64,000 nucleotides of DNA. Origin: CAWGCA01 sp963820955 (GTDB lineage: Bacteria; Pseudomonadota; Gammaproteobacteria; Chromatiales; Chromatiaceae). Positions 16,728 through 24,888 of this stretch are shown here, piece after piece. The notes below the pieces were generated by a model that was given only the letters and a program-made list of their open reading frames with translations, was not told where the DNA came from and ran no database searches. Location: the NCBI GenBank assembly GCA_963820955.1, contig CAWGCA010000004.1, positions 38,207 through 102,206 on the forward strand, given 5' to 3'. The translations under genes and the position numbers were made by a program. How positions within the stretch are numbered: the first letter of the stretch is position 1; each line of letters begins with the position of its first letter.

Positions 16728-17576
16728 ATGATGACTTTCATACGGAAGGTTTTTCCCCTGATTATTGCCGGGATGTTTAGTGTGTCTGCTTACTCGGCGC
16801 AGAGCGAACAGACAGCGGTATCGGCTACTAACCCGGCCGCGCAATCCGGTGTTGAGACTGAACAGAAGCAAGCTTCAGCGACAATTGATGCCAAATCACA
16901 ACTTGATGGTATGGCAAAGAAGCTGGCCGGTGCCAGGCAGTTGAGTGTATCTATAGACATGTACTACGACGTTGTTCAGGCGTCTGGACAGAAAATCCAG
17001 TACAGCGAAGTACGCAAGGTGCATATCAGTCGCCCAAATTATCTGCGGGTCGATTCTCAGCAAAGCGATGGCGATGCTGGCGGCCTGATATTCGACGGCA
17101 AGATCCTGACATTGTTCAGTACGACCGAGAATGTTTATTCACAAACCACGCACCCTGGTGATGTGGATGCAGCGGTTCGTTTTGCCGTTTCCAAGCTGGG
17201 TATTCGTGTGCCATTGGCCCGTATGCTGACTTCCACCTTGCCGCAGGATCTTCAAAAGCTGAGTACCACCGTCGATTATGTTGAGCACGATATCCTGGGA
17301 ACGATGCCCACCGATCATATCGCCGCACGAACGAGGGATGTTGACTACCAGGTCTGGATTGGAAAGGATATGCTGCCGACTCGCATGATACTGACTTATA
17401 AAAATGAACCGGGGCAACCGCAATTTCAGGCCGTTTTCTCCTCCTGGAACCTGACCTCACGTATCAATGAGTCAACTTTTACTTTCACGCCGGCAAAAGG
17501 TGCTGAAAGAATCCCGACCTTGTTGCCGGCATCCAGGCAGGATGGGAGGAACAAAGCGCAAGGAGATGCATCATGA
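16728..17576 (+). CDS. Exported DUF2092 (LolA-like) protein
   Basis: The chosen start is the ATGATG at 16728 preceded by GGAG; an upstream in-frame ATG has no site. The 282-residue product has a signal peptide (ending SAYSAQS), an Ala/Gln/Thr-rich linker, and then a LolA-like beta-fold. Fragments seen are LDGMAKKLAGARQLSVSIDM, VRKVHISRPNYLRVDS, LIFDGKILTLFSTTENVYSQ, HIAARTRDVDYQVWIG and LPTRMILTYKN. DUF2092 proteins are periplasmic and share the lipid-cradling fold of LolA, but their cargo is unknown. The stop overlaps the next start by 4 bases (ATGA), so the two genes are co-translated. Confidence 0.85.
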   Translation: MMTFIRKVFPLIIAGMFSVSAYSAQSEQTAVSATNPAAQSGVETEQKQASATIDAKSQLDGMAKKLAGARQLSVSIDMYYDVVQASGQKIQYSEVRKVHISRPNYLRVDSQQSDGDAGGLIFDGKILTLFSTTENVYSQTTHPGDVDAAVRFAVSKLGIRVPLARMLTSTLPQDLQKLSTTVDYVEHDILGTMPTDHIAARTRDVDYQVWIGKDMLPTRMILTYKNEPGQPQFQAVFSSWNLTSRINESTFTFTPAKGAERIPTLLPASRQDGRNKAQGDAS

Positions 17577-18226
17577 TTATGAAACTGAAATCCAGAACGA
17601 TCGTATATGGCGTGGCTTTAATCACGGCCATATTTCTTACAACCGAACTTAGCGCCCTCGGACGCGGTGGCGGTGGCCGCGGTGGTGGCGGAGGTTTTTC
17701 CCGAGCGGGTGTAGCCAGTGGCGGAGGATTCGCTGGAAGATCCGGCCAGCGTGCCAGGCAGCCGGTGCAGCGCCGCCAGCCTGTCAATACCGGCAGTCAG
17801 GGGAATCGCCAGGATATGGCGGGGGCTCGGCAAACCGATCGACAGGGCAATAGGGAAGAGGCCCGGGGCAGTCAGGAAGACCGCCAGGAATGGGCAGATG
17901 CTAGCCGCGAAGATCGTCAGGATGCAGTAAAGGATCGACAGGAAGACAGGCAGGATTTCGTTGATGATGAACTCGATGATCATTATGACCGCTGGGACGA
18001 CAATGACGGTGAATTTCTGGCGGGTGCCATTGTGGGTGGCGCGATTGCCGGCTCCGCAGCGGCAGCATCTTCATCGACAACCTACATAACGACGCTGCCA
18101 TGTACGACAACAGCAGTCGTGGTTAATGACGTTTCTTATTACAACTGTTCCTCTGCCTGGTACCAGAGGAGTTATGCCGGTAGTCAGGTAACTTACATTA
18201 CTGTCGAGGCACCCCCAGGTTATTAA
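17573..18226 (+). CDS. Exported Gly-rich and Arg/Asp/Gln-repeat protein partnered with DUF2092
   Basis: The ATG overlaps the previous stop and has AAGGAGATG just upstream. The 217-residue protein has a signal peptide (about residues 1-28), a Gly/Arg-rich stretch (GRGGGGRGGGGGFSRAG), and a hydrophilic region with repeats of a DRQ(E/D) unit (residues about 75-130, for example SQEDRQEWADASREDRQDAV). An acidic block DELDDHYDRWDD, a Gly/Ala membrane-like stretch (GAIVGGAIAGSAAAAS) and a short Cys-containing Tyr-rich C-terminus follow. It is likely a periplasmic or outer-membrane-associated partner of the DUF2092 protein. The family is not recognised beyond this pairing. Confidence 0.75.
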   Translation: MIMKLKSRTIVYGVALITAIFLTTELSALGRGGGGRGGGGGFSRAGVASGGGFAGRSGQRARQPVQRRQPVNTGSQGNRQDMAGARQTDRQGNREEARGSQEDRQEWADASREDRQDAVKDRQEDRQDFVDDELDDHYDRWDDNDGEFLAGAIVGGAIAGSAAAASSSTTYITTLPCTTTAVVVNDVSYYNCSSAWYQRSYAGSQVTYITVEAPPGY

Positions 18227-18412
18227 TTGCTGACGGCAGCTAAAAAACAGTGTTGCGGTTTTCGCGTCTCCTGCAAAATAAACTCCCTCTCCCCGACTCG
18301 CTCTCACTGGGAGAGCGAGTTAGCAGGAACGTGATAAAAGGGATTCTAAAATCTTAAGGAAAAACAACCAGCCGCCATCCAGCGCGATGTAGGTGTTGAC
18401 CAGTGAGGTATA

Positions 18413-20079
18413 CCTGCCAGTTGCATAAATCATCTGGTTAGCAGCGTTTTCGCTGCATAAAAAGCAGCCTTATCCGGACGAAATGGTGTGTGGCTTAAGT
18501 TCACTCCCGGTGAGGTTAAGTCACATAGGTAAATTGCAACAGTTTTCCTGGTAAAACATCGCGCTACATGTGAGATGACTGCGCAGGAAACGTAAAAAGT
18601 GGTCTCCGGATTGGTACAATGTACGTCGACCAAAACGACACACCAATCACGACGGAGACCACTAACGTGAAACATAGCAAGGCAGATGTCCGAGGTAAAG
18701 CCAGACCCACTTTGGATGTTCGATTCGAACCGCAGAATCTGACTTCGTACTCGGGCCTTATCCTGTTTCAACACTTCTTTTCTATGATTGGCCTCAAGGA
18801 GCGGCTTTGGGGCTGTTTTCGCCACCTGAAGGTGAGCCCGATTTACAGCCATCACGTGATCCTTATGCTGTTGGTCGTGCATCTGATCATTGGCCACCGG
18901 AGGCTGCGAGATGTGGACTACTATCGCGATGACGAGATGGTCAAACGATTGCTAGGCCTGAAGCGCTTGCCAGATGTGTCCACCATCAGCCGCTCGCTGC
19001 GTAGCGCTGATGAGGTAAGTGTTGAGAAAGTCCGAGGTGAATCGAGAAACCTGGTCATTGAACGCCTGTCGGCCGAGAGACTTTCGCGAGTGACGCTTGA
19101 CTTTGACGGTTCTGTTTTGAGCACAGGACGCCACGCCGAAGGAACGGCGGTGGGTTTCAACAAGAAAAAGAAGGGCGCGCGCAGCTACTACCCGCTATTT
19201 TGTACCGTTGCGCAGACAGACCAAGTTCTGGATGCCCACCACCGACCCGGTAACGTCCACGACTCCAATGGGGCCGATACCTTCATCGCCCACTGTCTCC
19301 AGAGCGTGCGTTCGGCACTGCCTCGGATCAAAATTGAGACACGGATCGACAGCGCATTTTTCAATGAAACTATCGCTGAGCAATTGCATAGCACGGGAGC
19401 GGAATTCACCATTTCGGTTCCCTTCGAGCGTTTCACTGAGCTCAAAGGGATGATCGAGGGCAGAAAACGATGGCGTCCATTGAACGGTGAACTCAGCTTC
19501 TTCGAAACCCGCTGGAAACCCAAGTCCTGGAGTACGCCATATCGTTTTATCTTCATCCGCAAACAGGTCCGGTGCCAGGATAAAGCACCCATTCAGCTCG
19601 ATCTGTTCAAGCCCACCGAATATGGATACGAATTCAAGGTCATCGTGACCAATAAGCAGGGTAGCCCACGCAGGGTCGTTGCATTCCACGAGGGCCGTGG
19701 ATCGCAAGAAGGTATCTTTGCCGAACTCAAGTCGCACTGCCAGATGGATTACGTTCCCGTGACCACCCGTGTCGGCAACCAACTGTATATGTTCGCCGGG
19801 ATTCTCGCGCATAATCTCACCCGCGAGTTACAGATTCAGGTAACACACCGTGCTCGTGGGACCACGGCCAAACGTGCAGCGCTCTGGTGTTTCCGCGAAA
19901 TCGAAACACTTCGCCGTACACTTATCCAACGCGCTGGGCGCATTGTTCGTCCTGCTGGCAAGTTGATCCTCTCCATGCACAGCAACGAAAAGCTGGAAAA
20001 TGAGCTGTTGCATTCCCTCGGGCTACTCAGAGCACTCAGCAGTTGACCCCATAGACCCCGGATTTATGCAACATTCGGG
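18413..20079 (+). mobile_element. Complete IS1380-family insertion sequence
   Basis: The 1667-bp element has terminal inverted repeats CCTGCCAGTTGCATAAATC (18413 onward) and, on the other strand from 20079, CCCGAATGTTGCATAAATC. It is flanked by a perfect 4-bp direct repeat TATA (18409-18412 and 20080-20083), the duplication size usual for IS1380. One intact transposase gene fills it. Exact duplications and intact coding suggest a recent, perhaps active, insertion. It lies downstream of the DUF2092 pair and disrupts no gene that I can see. Confidence 0.9.
18667..20046 (+). CDS. IS1380-family transposase
   Basis: The GTG at 18667 has GGAG 9 bases upstream and gives about 459 residues; a longer frame starts at ATG 18619 without a clear site. 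The DDE catalytic core is evident. The first Asp region is VTLDFDGSVLSTGRHAEGTA, followed by YYPLFCTVAQTDQVLDAHHR. The second Asp region is IETRIDSAFFNE, and the Glu region is HEGRGSQEGIFAELKSH. The C-terminal half carries the helical pattern usual for this family (NQLYMFAGILAHNLTRELQI). The product inserts and excises its own element by binding the terminal repeats. Confidence 0.9.
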   Translation: MKHSKADVRGKARPTLDVRFEPQNLTSYSGLILFQHFFSMIGLKERLWGCFRHLKVSPIYSHHVILMLLVVHLIIGHRRLRDVDYYRDDEMVKRLLGLKRLPDVSTISRSLRSADEVSVEKVRGESRNLVIERLSAERLSRVTLDFDGSVLSTGRHAEGTAVGFNKKKKGARSYYPLFCTVAQTDQVLDAHHRPGNVHDSNGADTFIAHCLQSVRSALPRIKIETRIDSAFFNETIAEQLHSTGAEFTISVPFERFTELKGMIEGRKRWRPLNGELSFFETRWKPKSWSTPYRFIFIRKQVRCQDKAPIQLDLFKPTEYGYEFKVIVTNKQGSPRRVVAFHEGRGSQEGIFAELKSHCQMDYVPVTTRVGNQLYMFAGILAHNLTRELQIQVTHRARGTTAKRAALWCFREIETLRRTLIQRAGRIVRPAGKLILSMHSNEKLENELLHSLGLLRALSS

Positions 20080-20131
20080 TATAGACAGCGCCCCGCACGC
20101 TGACGTAATGCAGTTCGGCATCGGACAGGGA

Positions 20132-20162
20132 CGCTGGGCATCCGCATAGTGTTAACAGGCCC
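20132..20162 (-). repeat. Left member of an inverted repeat flanking the DUF4105 genes
   Basis: Read on the minus strand this is GGGCCTGTTAACACTATGCG followed by GATGCCCAGCG. It matches the plus-strand sequence at 21540-21572 with a 2-base gap and few mismatches. The GGGCCTGTTAA ends face each other across 1.4 kb. This resembles ends of IS5-type elements, but no transposase is attached. Confidence 0.6.
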
Positions 20163-20266
20163 TTAGTACTCCTTCAAGAGGATATTGCCTTGGTCAGAGC
20201 CTACGCAAACGGCTAAGGTAAGGCGCGAACGGTATGAGTCTGTTCATGTACTGTCTCCGTCTTGAA

Positions 20267-21316
20267 TCAGGGTGCCGGCGCGGCGGCGCCAGGAGAACCG
20301 CGCGAAGGCCGTGGTGGTAATCCCTCCCTGATTGCCCTGGAGAAGTCTTCAAGGTCGCCGGCAGAACGGGCGCGCGTGGTGATGTCACTGCGGCGCTTCA
20401 GCGTATCGAGCCCGATGCTGGTGTTGACCGTGCCACGTTCGTAGGCAAAATCGACGAGGTAGCCGTTGGCCAGCAACCGCCAGTCGAACGGGGTACCTGA
20501 ACCCACTGCCTTCGCGTGGTGCCAAATGGTCGTGGTGCAATTCTGGGTCAGGGCATTGTACCAGCGCGGCTGCTCCGCGATGGCGTTGATCTCCTCTATA
20601 TAGTCGAGCAGCAGCTCTCGACCGTTGTCCGCTGAGTCACGGGTAGGGTAGAGCTGCGCCGTCTCGCCGCGATGGTTGGTGCGCAACGCAATCAGGTCGC
20701 GCTCGTCGGCTACCACATAATAGAGCTCGTACTGGCGGAAAAAGCCCCGTAGGGCCGAGTACTCCTCGCCTATCTCTTTGCGTGTCTCGATCGACACCGC
20801 GAGATGGCGCCCGTCGGCGAACTCCCAGCTCGCGATGGTGTGACCGTAGAGTGTCGGACCCCAGAATGAGATGAACATGTCGAAGCCGACGAGGGTGTCC
20901 AGGTCGTAGCTGCGTGTCTCCCAGTGCTCGGTGAAATCCTGACCGCCGTGGTATGTGAAGTTGCGGACGTTGCGCACTGTCAGCATGGAGCCGTCGATAG
21001 TCGCCGTCGGCAGCCGTGCGACATCCGGCTGCCAATCACGCGCGTTGCTCGGTGCGAGTGTCAGCCACCAGGCAAGCACGATCGCGAAGGGCACAAAGAT
21101 GGCGACGACGGCCCGCCACCAGGGACGGACCAGCGCCACCACCACCCCGGAGAGCAGGACAAGGCCGCCCGCCAATGTGCCGGCAGGGATGGGGGATTCG
21201 GGGCCATCGATCCAGATCGCGGCTGCCGCCCACAGGATCGCTATCGACAGGGTCAGCGAAAAGGCGATGCGCAGAACAAGGCGGGTCAAGCGCAAGAGGA
21301 CCATCGTTTTACTCAC
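20267..21316 (-). CDS. DUF4105 membrane protein
   Basis: The 349-residue protein has three or four N-terminal membrane segments (about residues 15-35, 45-65, 68-85) and then a soluble DUF4105 domain. Signatures visible are NVRNFTYHGGQDFTEHWETR, SYDLDTLVGFDMFISFWGP, HTIASWEFADGRHLAVSIET, YELYYVVADERDLIALRTNH, and NALTQNCTTTIWHHAK with its conserved Asn-Cys-Thr. The family is widespread, sits in the inner membrane with the domain outside, and has a papain-like Cys/His pattern, but its substrate is unknown. The start is a GTG whose bases overlap the TGA of the upstream small gene (GTGA), arguing for coupled translation. The gene is very GC-rich compared with its flanks, and the pair lies between inverted repeats. 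Confidence 0.82.
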   Translation of the reverse strand: MSKTMVLLRLTRLVLRIAFSLTLSIAILWAAAAIWIDGPESPIPAGTLAGGLVLLSGVVVALVRPWWRAVVAIFVPFAIVLAWWLTLAPSNARDWQPDVARLPTATIDGSMLTVRNVRNFTYHGGQDFTEHWETRSYDLDTLVGFDMFISFWGPTLYGHTIASWEFADGRHLAVSIETRKEIGEEYSALRGFFRQYELYYVVADERDLIALRTNHRGETAQLYPTRDSADNGRELLLDYIEEINAIAEQPRWYNALTQNCTTTIWHHAKAVGSGTPFDWRLLANGYLVDFAYERGTVNTSIGLDTLKRRSDITTRARSAGDLEDFSRAIREGLPPRPSRGSPGAAAPAP

Positions 21317-21516
21317 CGGGAATAGAGCTCGTGGCCGGGCCAGCCCATAAAAGTCATCTTTTGTCTATTGTCCCCCTCAACCGGGAACTTCCAAGTCACC
21401 CGCCCGGAAGCTGGTACAGGGTCGGGGTCGACATCAGATGGCGGCCTGGTGGTGAAGCTGCCGAGCAGGAGGGTGGCTACGGCCGTGACGGCCGCCTTGA
21501 TAAGTATCCATTGCAT
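21313..21516 (-). CDS. Small exported/membrane protein upstream of DUF4105
   Basis: Sixty-seven residues, beginning MQWILIKAAVTAVATLLLGS (one membrane segment or signal peptide). The tail is Pro- and Asp-rich (RPPSDVDPDPVPASG) and then VTWKFPVEGDNR. GAGGT lies 11 bases before the ATG. Its TGA overlaps the GTG start of the DUF4105 gene. No family recognised. Coupling suggests that it works with the DUF4105 protein. Confidence 0.6.
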   Translation of the reverse strand: MQWILIKAAVTAVATLLLGSFTTRPPSDVDPDPVPASGRVTWKFPVEGDNRQKMTFMGWPGHELYSR

Positions 21517-21539
21517 GGGGTGCTAATACCTCAAGCCTA

Positions 21540-21572
21540 GGGCCTGTTAATACATTATGCGGATGCCTAGCG
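21540..21572 (+). repeat. Right member of an inverted repeat flanking the DUF4105 genes
   Basis: GGGCCTGTTAATACATTATG followed by CGGATGCCTAGCG; the partner is at 20132-20162 on the opposite strand. See the left member for the comparison. Confidence 0.6.
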
Positions 21573-21714
21573 CTGGTGCACCTCAACGATGCAGGCGCCG
21601 GCCCTAGAAAAACGAGCGCTCACAATAATGCAACGATGCTCGGAACGCTATATCCTGTGTTCTCTTGACCGCCGCACTGCGGGCGGATACTCCAACAGAC
21701 GGCGTTTCAATCCA

Positions 21715-22722
21715 ATGGAAATCTTCACCTGGGTCGGTATTCTACTTTGTATATCCCAATCCGCCATGTTCTCCGGGCTCAATCTGGCGGTATTCAGTCT
21801 GTCCCGCCTGCGCCTGGAGGTGGAAGCGGCGGATGGAAACCTGGCGGCCCAGCGTGTACTGAAATTGAGATCGGACCCGAACCGGGCTCTGACCACCATC
21901 CTGTGGGGCAACGTGAGCATCAACGTGCTGCTCACCTTGTTGTCCGACTCTGTGCTGACTGGAGTGAGTGCTTTCCTGTTCTCGACCGTTGTAATCACCC
22001 TGTTCGGCGAGATCACGCCGCAGGCCTATTTCTCCCGCAATGCCTTGAAAATGGCGTCGCTGCTCTCCCCGGTGCTGCGCTTTTACCAGGTCTTGCTGTA
22101 CCCTGTGGTCCGGCCATCGGCCTGGCTGCTGGATGTCTGGCTTGGTCGAGAGTCTATCCAATACCTGCGCGAGAGCCACCTCAAGGATGTGATCCGCCGC
22201 CATATGGAGGACAAGGGCAGCGACATCGACCGCATGGAGGCCTTAGGCGCCATCAACTTCTTCACCATCGACGACCTGCCGGTGGTTAGCGAAGGTGTTC
22301 CCGTGGACCCGGCGAGCGTGCTCCAACTCCCGTTCAGGGATGGGCTGCCCGAGTTCCCGCAGATCGGAAGGTTTCCGGACGACGGGTTCCTGCAACAGGT
22401 AGCGGCCTCCGGCAAGCGATGGGTGGTGCTGGTGGACCAGCACGAACAGCCTCGCCTGATGCTCGATGCGGACGGTTTCCTGCGCCATATCCTGTTGTTC
22501 GACGAGGCCGATCCGCACCGCTGGTGCCATCTCCCGGTAGTGATCCGAGACCGCGAGTCACCGCTTGGGGAGGCCATCATCCGCCTGCGCCTGGAGCCCG
22601 ATCCGTCGGATCATGTGCTGGACCATGGCATCATCCTGGTGTGGGGCGAGGAGCGGCGGGTGATTACCGGCGCCGACATCCTGGGCCGGCTGTTACGCGG
22701 TGTGATCCAGCGGCGTCAGTAG
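21715..22722 (+). CDS. CNNM/DUF21-domain membrane protein (HlyC/CorC-like)
   Basis: The start at 21715 (MEIFTWVGILLCISQSAMFS) opens directly with the DUF21 membrane domain; a longer frame to 21589 adds an unlikely leader. Residues about 1-165 carry the family features: SQSAMFSGLNLAVFSLSRLR, then LWGNVSINVLL and ITLFGEITPQAYFSRNAL. DUF21 is the membrane part of CNNM/CorC proteins, implicated in Mg2+ or Co2+ efflux. The following 170 residues should hold CBS domains but match them poorly, and no C-terminal CorC_HlyC domain is obvious. At 335 residues the protein is shorter than the usual 400-450. The ribosome site is weak. Confidence 0.8.
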   Translation: MEIFTWVGILLCISQSAMFSGLNLAVFSLSRLRLEVEAADGNLAAQRVLKLRSDPNRALTTILWGNVSINVLLTLLSDSVLTGVSAFLFSTVVITLFGEITPQAYFSRNALKMASLLSPVLRFYQVLLYPVVRPSAWLLDVWLGRESIQYLRESHLKDVIRRHMEDKGSDIDRMEALGAINFFTIDDLPVVSEGVPVDPASVLQLPFRDGLPEFPQIGRFPDDGFLQQVAASGKRWVVLVDQHEQPRLMLDADGFLRHILLFDEADPHRWCHLPVVIRDRESPLGEAIIRLRLEPDPSDHVLDHGIILVWGEERRVITGADILGRLLRGVIQRRQ

Positions 22723-22961
22723 GATTTTATACTCCGGCACTGCCGATGGCGTGCCCTCCTGGCTTCACCATAGTTCACCCGTCTATCTCTCTGCCTACCT
22801 TATTCGCCAAATGGCTGACAATTCCCCAGGGACAGGGTTGGGGGAGGTGTGACTGAAATCCAGAAATCACATTGTTTTGGATAATAATTCCTATTCCGTC
22901 TCCGCGTTTGTCGAACTCATTGAAAAAACTATCGAATCAAACATTGGGTGAAATATTGCGG

Positions 22962-23849
22962 CTATTCCAGCATTTTGCTGGTCAGCGCATTGATTTCAGC
23001 CAGCTTCTGTTGTGTTTCCGTGGTGGCAAAGAAACGCTGGCGTTTGCGCTGGAACACCAGGTTGATCGCCTTGACCTGGGGCTCGGACCCTTTTTCGTAA
23101 GCCTCGCGGGTGGCCTCGAGGATCTTCAGCTTGACCTCCAGCGCCGGTTGTCGGTCGTCCTGTTGAAGGCGGTGTATTCCGGTCGGAATGACAGATAGGA
23201 TTTCCGTCATATCGGTACCGGAGTTGTCGTACCAGCGCAGCAGTCGCCAGCGGGTGATTCGACGCCGCGAGATCTCCATCGCAGATATATGGCCTATGAC
23301 CTCGCCCTGGGCGATGTCTGCCTCGTTGCAGATCAGCATGGTGCGGGTGTTCCCGCTGTCGAAAACCAGGCAGTCGTTCAGTCGAAAGCCGGGTCTGTAA
23401 AAAATCACTGTCGGTAGTCCGGCGGATGGCTTGGTGCTCAGCCTGGACCCCAGCATCACCGCCGGTCTTCCCAGAACAGGCTTTGGAACGGCAGGGCCCA
23501 GCAGTATGGCGCTGCCGAAATTCTGGAAGTGGGCCTCGCAACCGTCCGTATCGAGAAGTAACTCGCCTACGGCGTCGGCAGAAGAGAAGCGTCCGTGGAT
23601 AATATGTCCGATATTGAGCCCCTCGTCAGAGCCCGCGTTAGTCGTAAATTCAGGGCAGGTCCTGCAGCGTACACTACCTCCAGTCGACTCGAACTCCCCC
23701 TCGCCACAGACCGTGCGGCCAATCAGATTCAACTCCGTTTCCGGTGTCGCTGGCGGCGCTGCGGTCAGGCGCCAGTCGGTCGAATCGGCGAGCGCAACGG
23801 CCCACACACCAAAAACCAGAGAAGCTGCAATTGGCAAATAGCTGTTCAT
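22962..23849 (-). CDS. Hypothetical exported protein
   Basis: AGAGGAAGAGTAGAC precedes the ATG at 23849. The 295-residue product has a signal peptide (cleaved after VALA). The mature part has several Cys residues (VCGEGEF, VRCRTCPEF, GCEAHF, DCLVFD, LICNEAD) that could form disulfides. A C-terminal helical region with EVKLKILEATREAYEKGSEP and RKRQRFFATTETQQKLAEIN looks like a coiled coil. No family recognised. It lies downstream of folE on the same strand, about 200 bases apart. Confidence 0.65.
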   Translation of the reverse strand: MNSYLPIAASLVFGVWAVALADSTDWRLTAAPPATPETELNLIGRTVCGEGEFESTGGSVRCRTCPEFTTNAGSDEGLNIGHIIHGRFSSADAVGELLLDTDGCEAHFQNFGSAILLGPAVPKPVLGRPAVMLGSRLSTKPSAGLPTVIFYRPGFRLNDCLVFDSGNTRTMLICNEADIAQGEVIGHISAMEISRRRITRWRLLRWYDNSGTDMTEILSVIPTGIHRLQQDDRQPALEVKLKILEATREAYEKGSEPQVKAINLVFQRKRQRFFATTETQQKLAEINALTSKMLE

Positions 23850-24056
23850 GTCTACTCTTCCTCTAGTTCCGACGGCGGTGGGAATACCGAGCCAGCCCTT
23901 CGTTTAAACGACGACCATGAGCCCGGCGGCGATCCAGGGACCACACCAAAACTGCAGTAAAGGCAGGTGCAGGAAATTCATTCCAGACAGGCGCCCAGCA
24001 GGTGCATCGGTAGGAATACCGCCGAAATGTTGGTGAGCAGCGGCGCGCGGAGGGCA

Positions 24057-24694
24057 TCATCCTTTCAACAGCGACATGAATTCCGCGCGGGTGCGGGCGT
24101 CGTTCTCAAAAGTACCACGTATGGCACTCGTTACCGTGGCGCTGTTCTGCTTCTGCACACCTCGCATCATCATGCACGTGTGACTGGCCTCTATCACAAC
24201 CGCAACACCATGAGGGCACAATGCCTGCATTAGGCATCGGCCACTCGGTTGGTCAGGCGTTCCTGGATCTGCAGACGTCTTGCGAAGACATCCACGACCC
24301 GTGCAACCTTACTCAGGCCTATGATCTTTCCCTTTGGCAGATATGCCGCATGCGCCCGACCGAAGAAGGGCAGCGTGTGGTGCTCACAGAGGGAGTAGAA
24401 TTCCATATCCCGGACCAGGACCATCTCTTTGCAGTCCTCGGTAAACACTGCGTTGTTGGCGATCTCTGTGGCATCCATGTCGTATTCGCTGGTGAGAAAA
24501 TCCATGGCTTTGGCGACTCGGAGCGGTGTACGGCGCAGCCCCTCCCGGCCCGGATCTTGACCTAAACGGATCGGCATTTGCTGAATGAGGGTCTCGAATT
24601 CTTTGTCATAAATCTCCGAGTCGGAGCTTGGGTCGAGGGTTGTGGCAAATCTGCCGGAGGCGATCAACCTCGCCTTGTCTCTTTGAATGCTCAT
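24057..24694 (-). pseudogene. folE: GTP cyclohydrolase I with a C-terminal frameshift
   Basis: FolE turns GTP into dihydroneopterin triphosphate, the first step of folate and tetrahydrobiopterin synthesis. From ATG 24694 the frame reads the family signature strongly: LGQDPGREGLRRTPLRVAKA, FYSLCEHHTLPFFGRAHAAY, LPKGKIIGLSKVARVVDVFA and RRLQIQERLTNRVADA. It then stops at a TAA (24230). One missing base near 24230 accounts for this. In the shifted frame MQALCPHGVAVVIEASHTCM, MMRGVQKQNSATVTSAIRGT and FENDARTRAEFMSLLKG continue to a TGA at 24057. The lost part includes the Cys of HTCMMMRG, a zinc ligand, so the truncated product would be inactive. It could be a sequencing error or a real mutation. 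No second folE is visible in the window. Confidence 0.85.
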
Positions 24695-24888
24695 GATCGA
24701 AAGATTTTCTGAAAGCGTCAGTTTAACATCGCCGCCTTGGTACGGCACAGAAGATGGCAGAGGCCCTCATTTTGTTTGGGTCTCGAATACCGGGACTGAC
24801 TTGAATCGTCCTGGAGTTACGATGATGGCACTGAAGACCGAATTTCCGCAAATCCATTTTGCTCGGCTTGCGACATGTTTTTCCGGTT

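Noticed and set aside
22723..22961. Possible regulatory RNA downstream of the DUF21 gene
   Set aside because: No stable hairpin or conserved motif is visible in this AT-mixed stretch.
23863..24060. Short leftward frames after folE, including a 25-residue membrane-like peptide
   Set aside because: Two overlapping frames compete, neither has a ribosome site or known relatives. Possible but unsupported.
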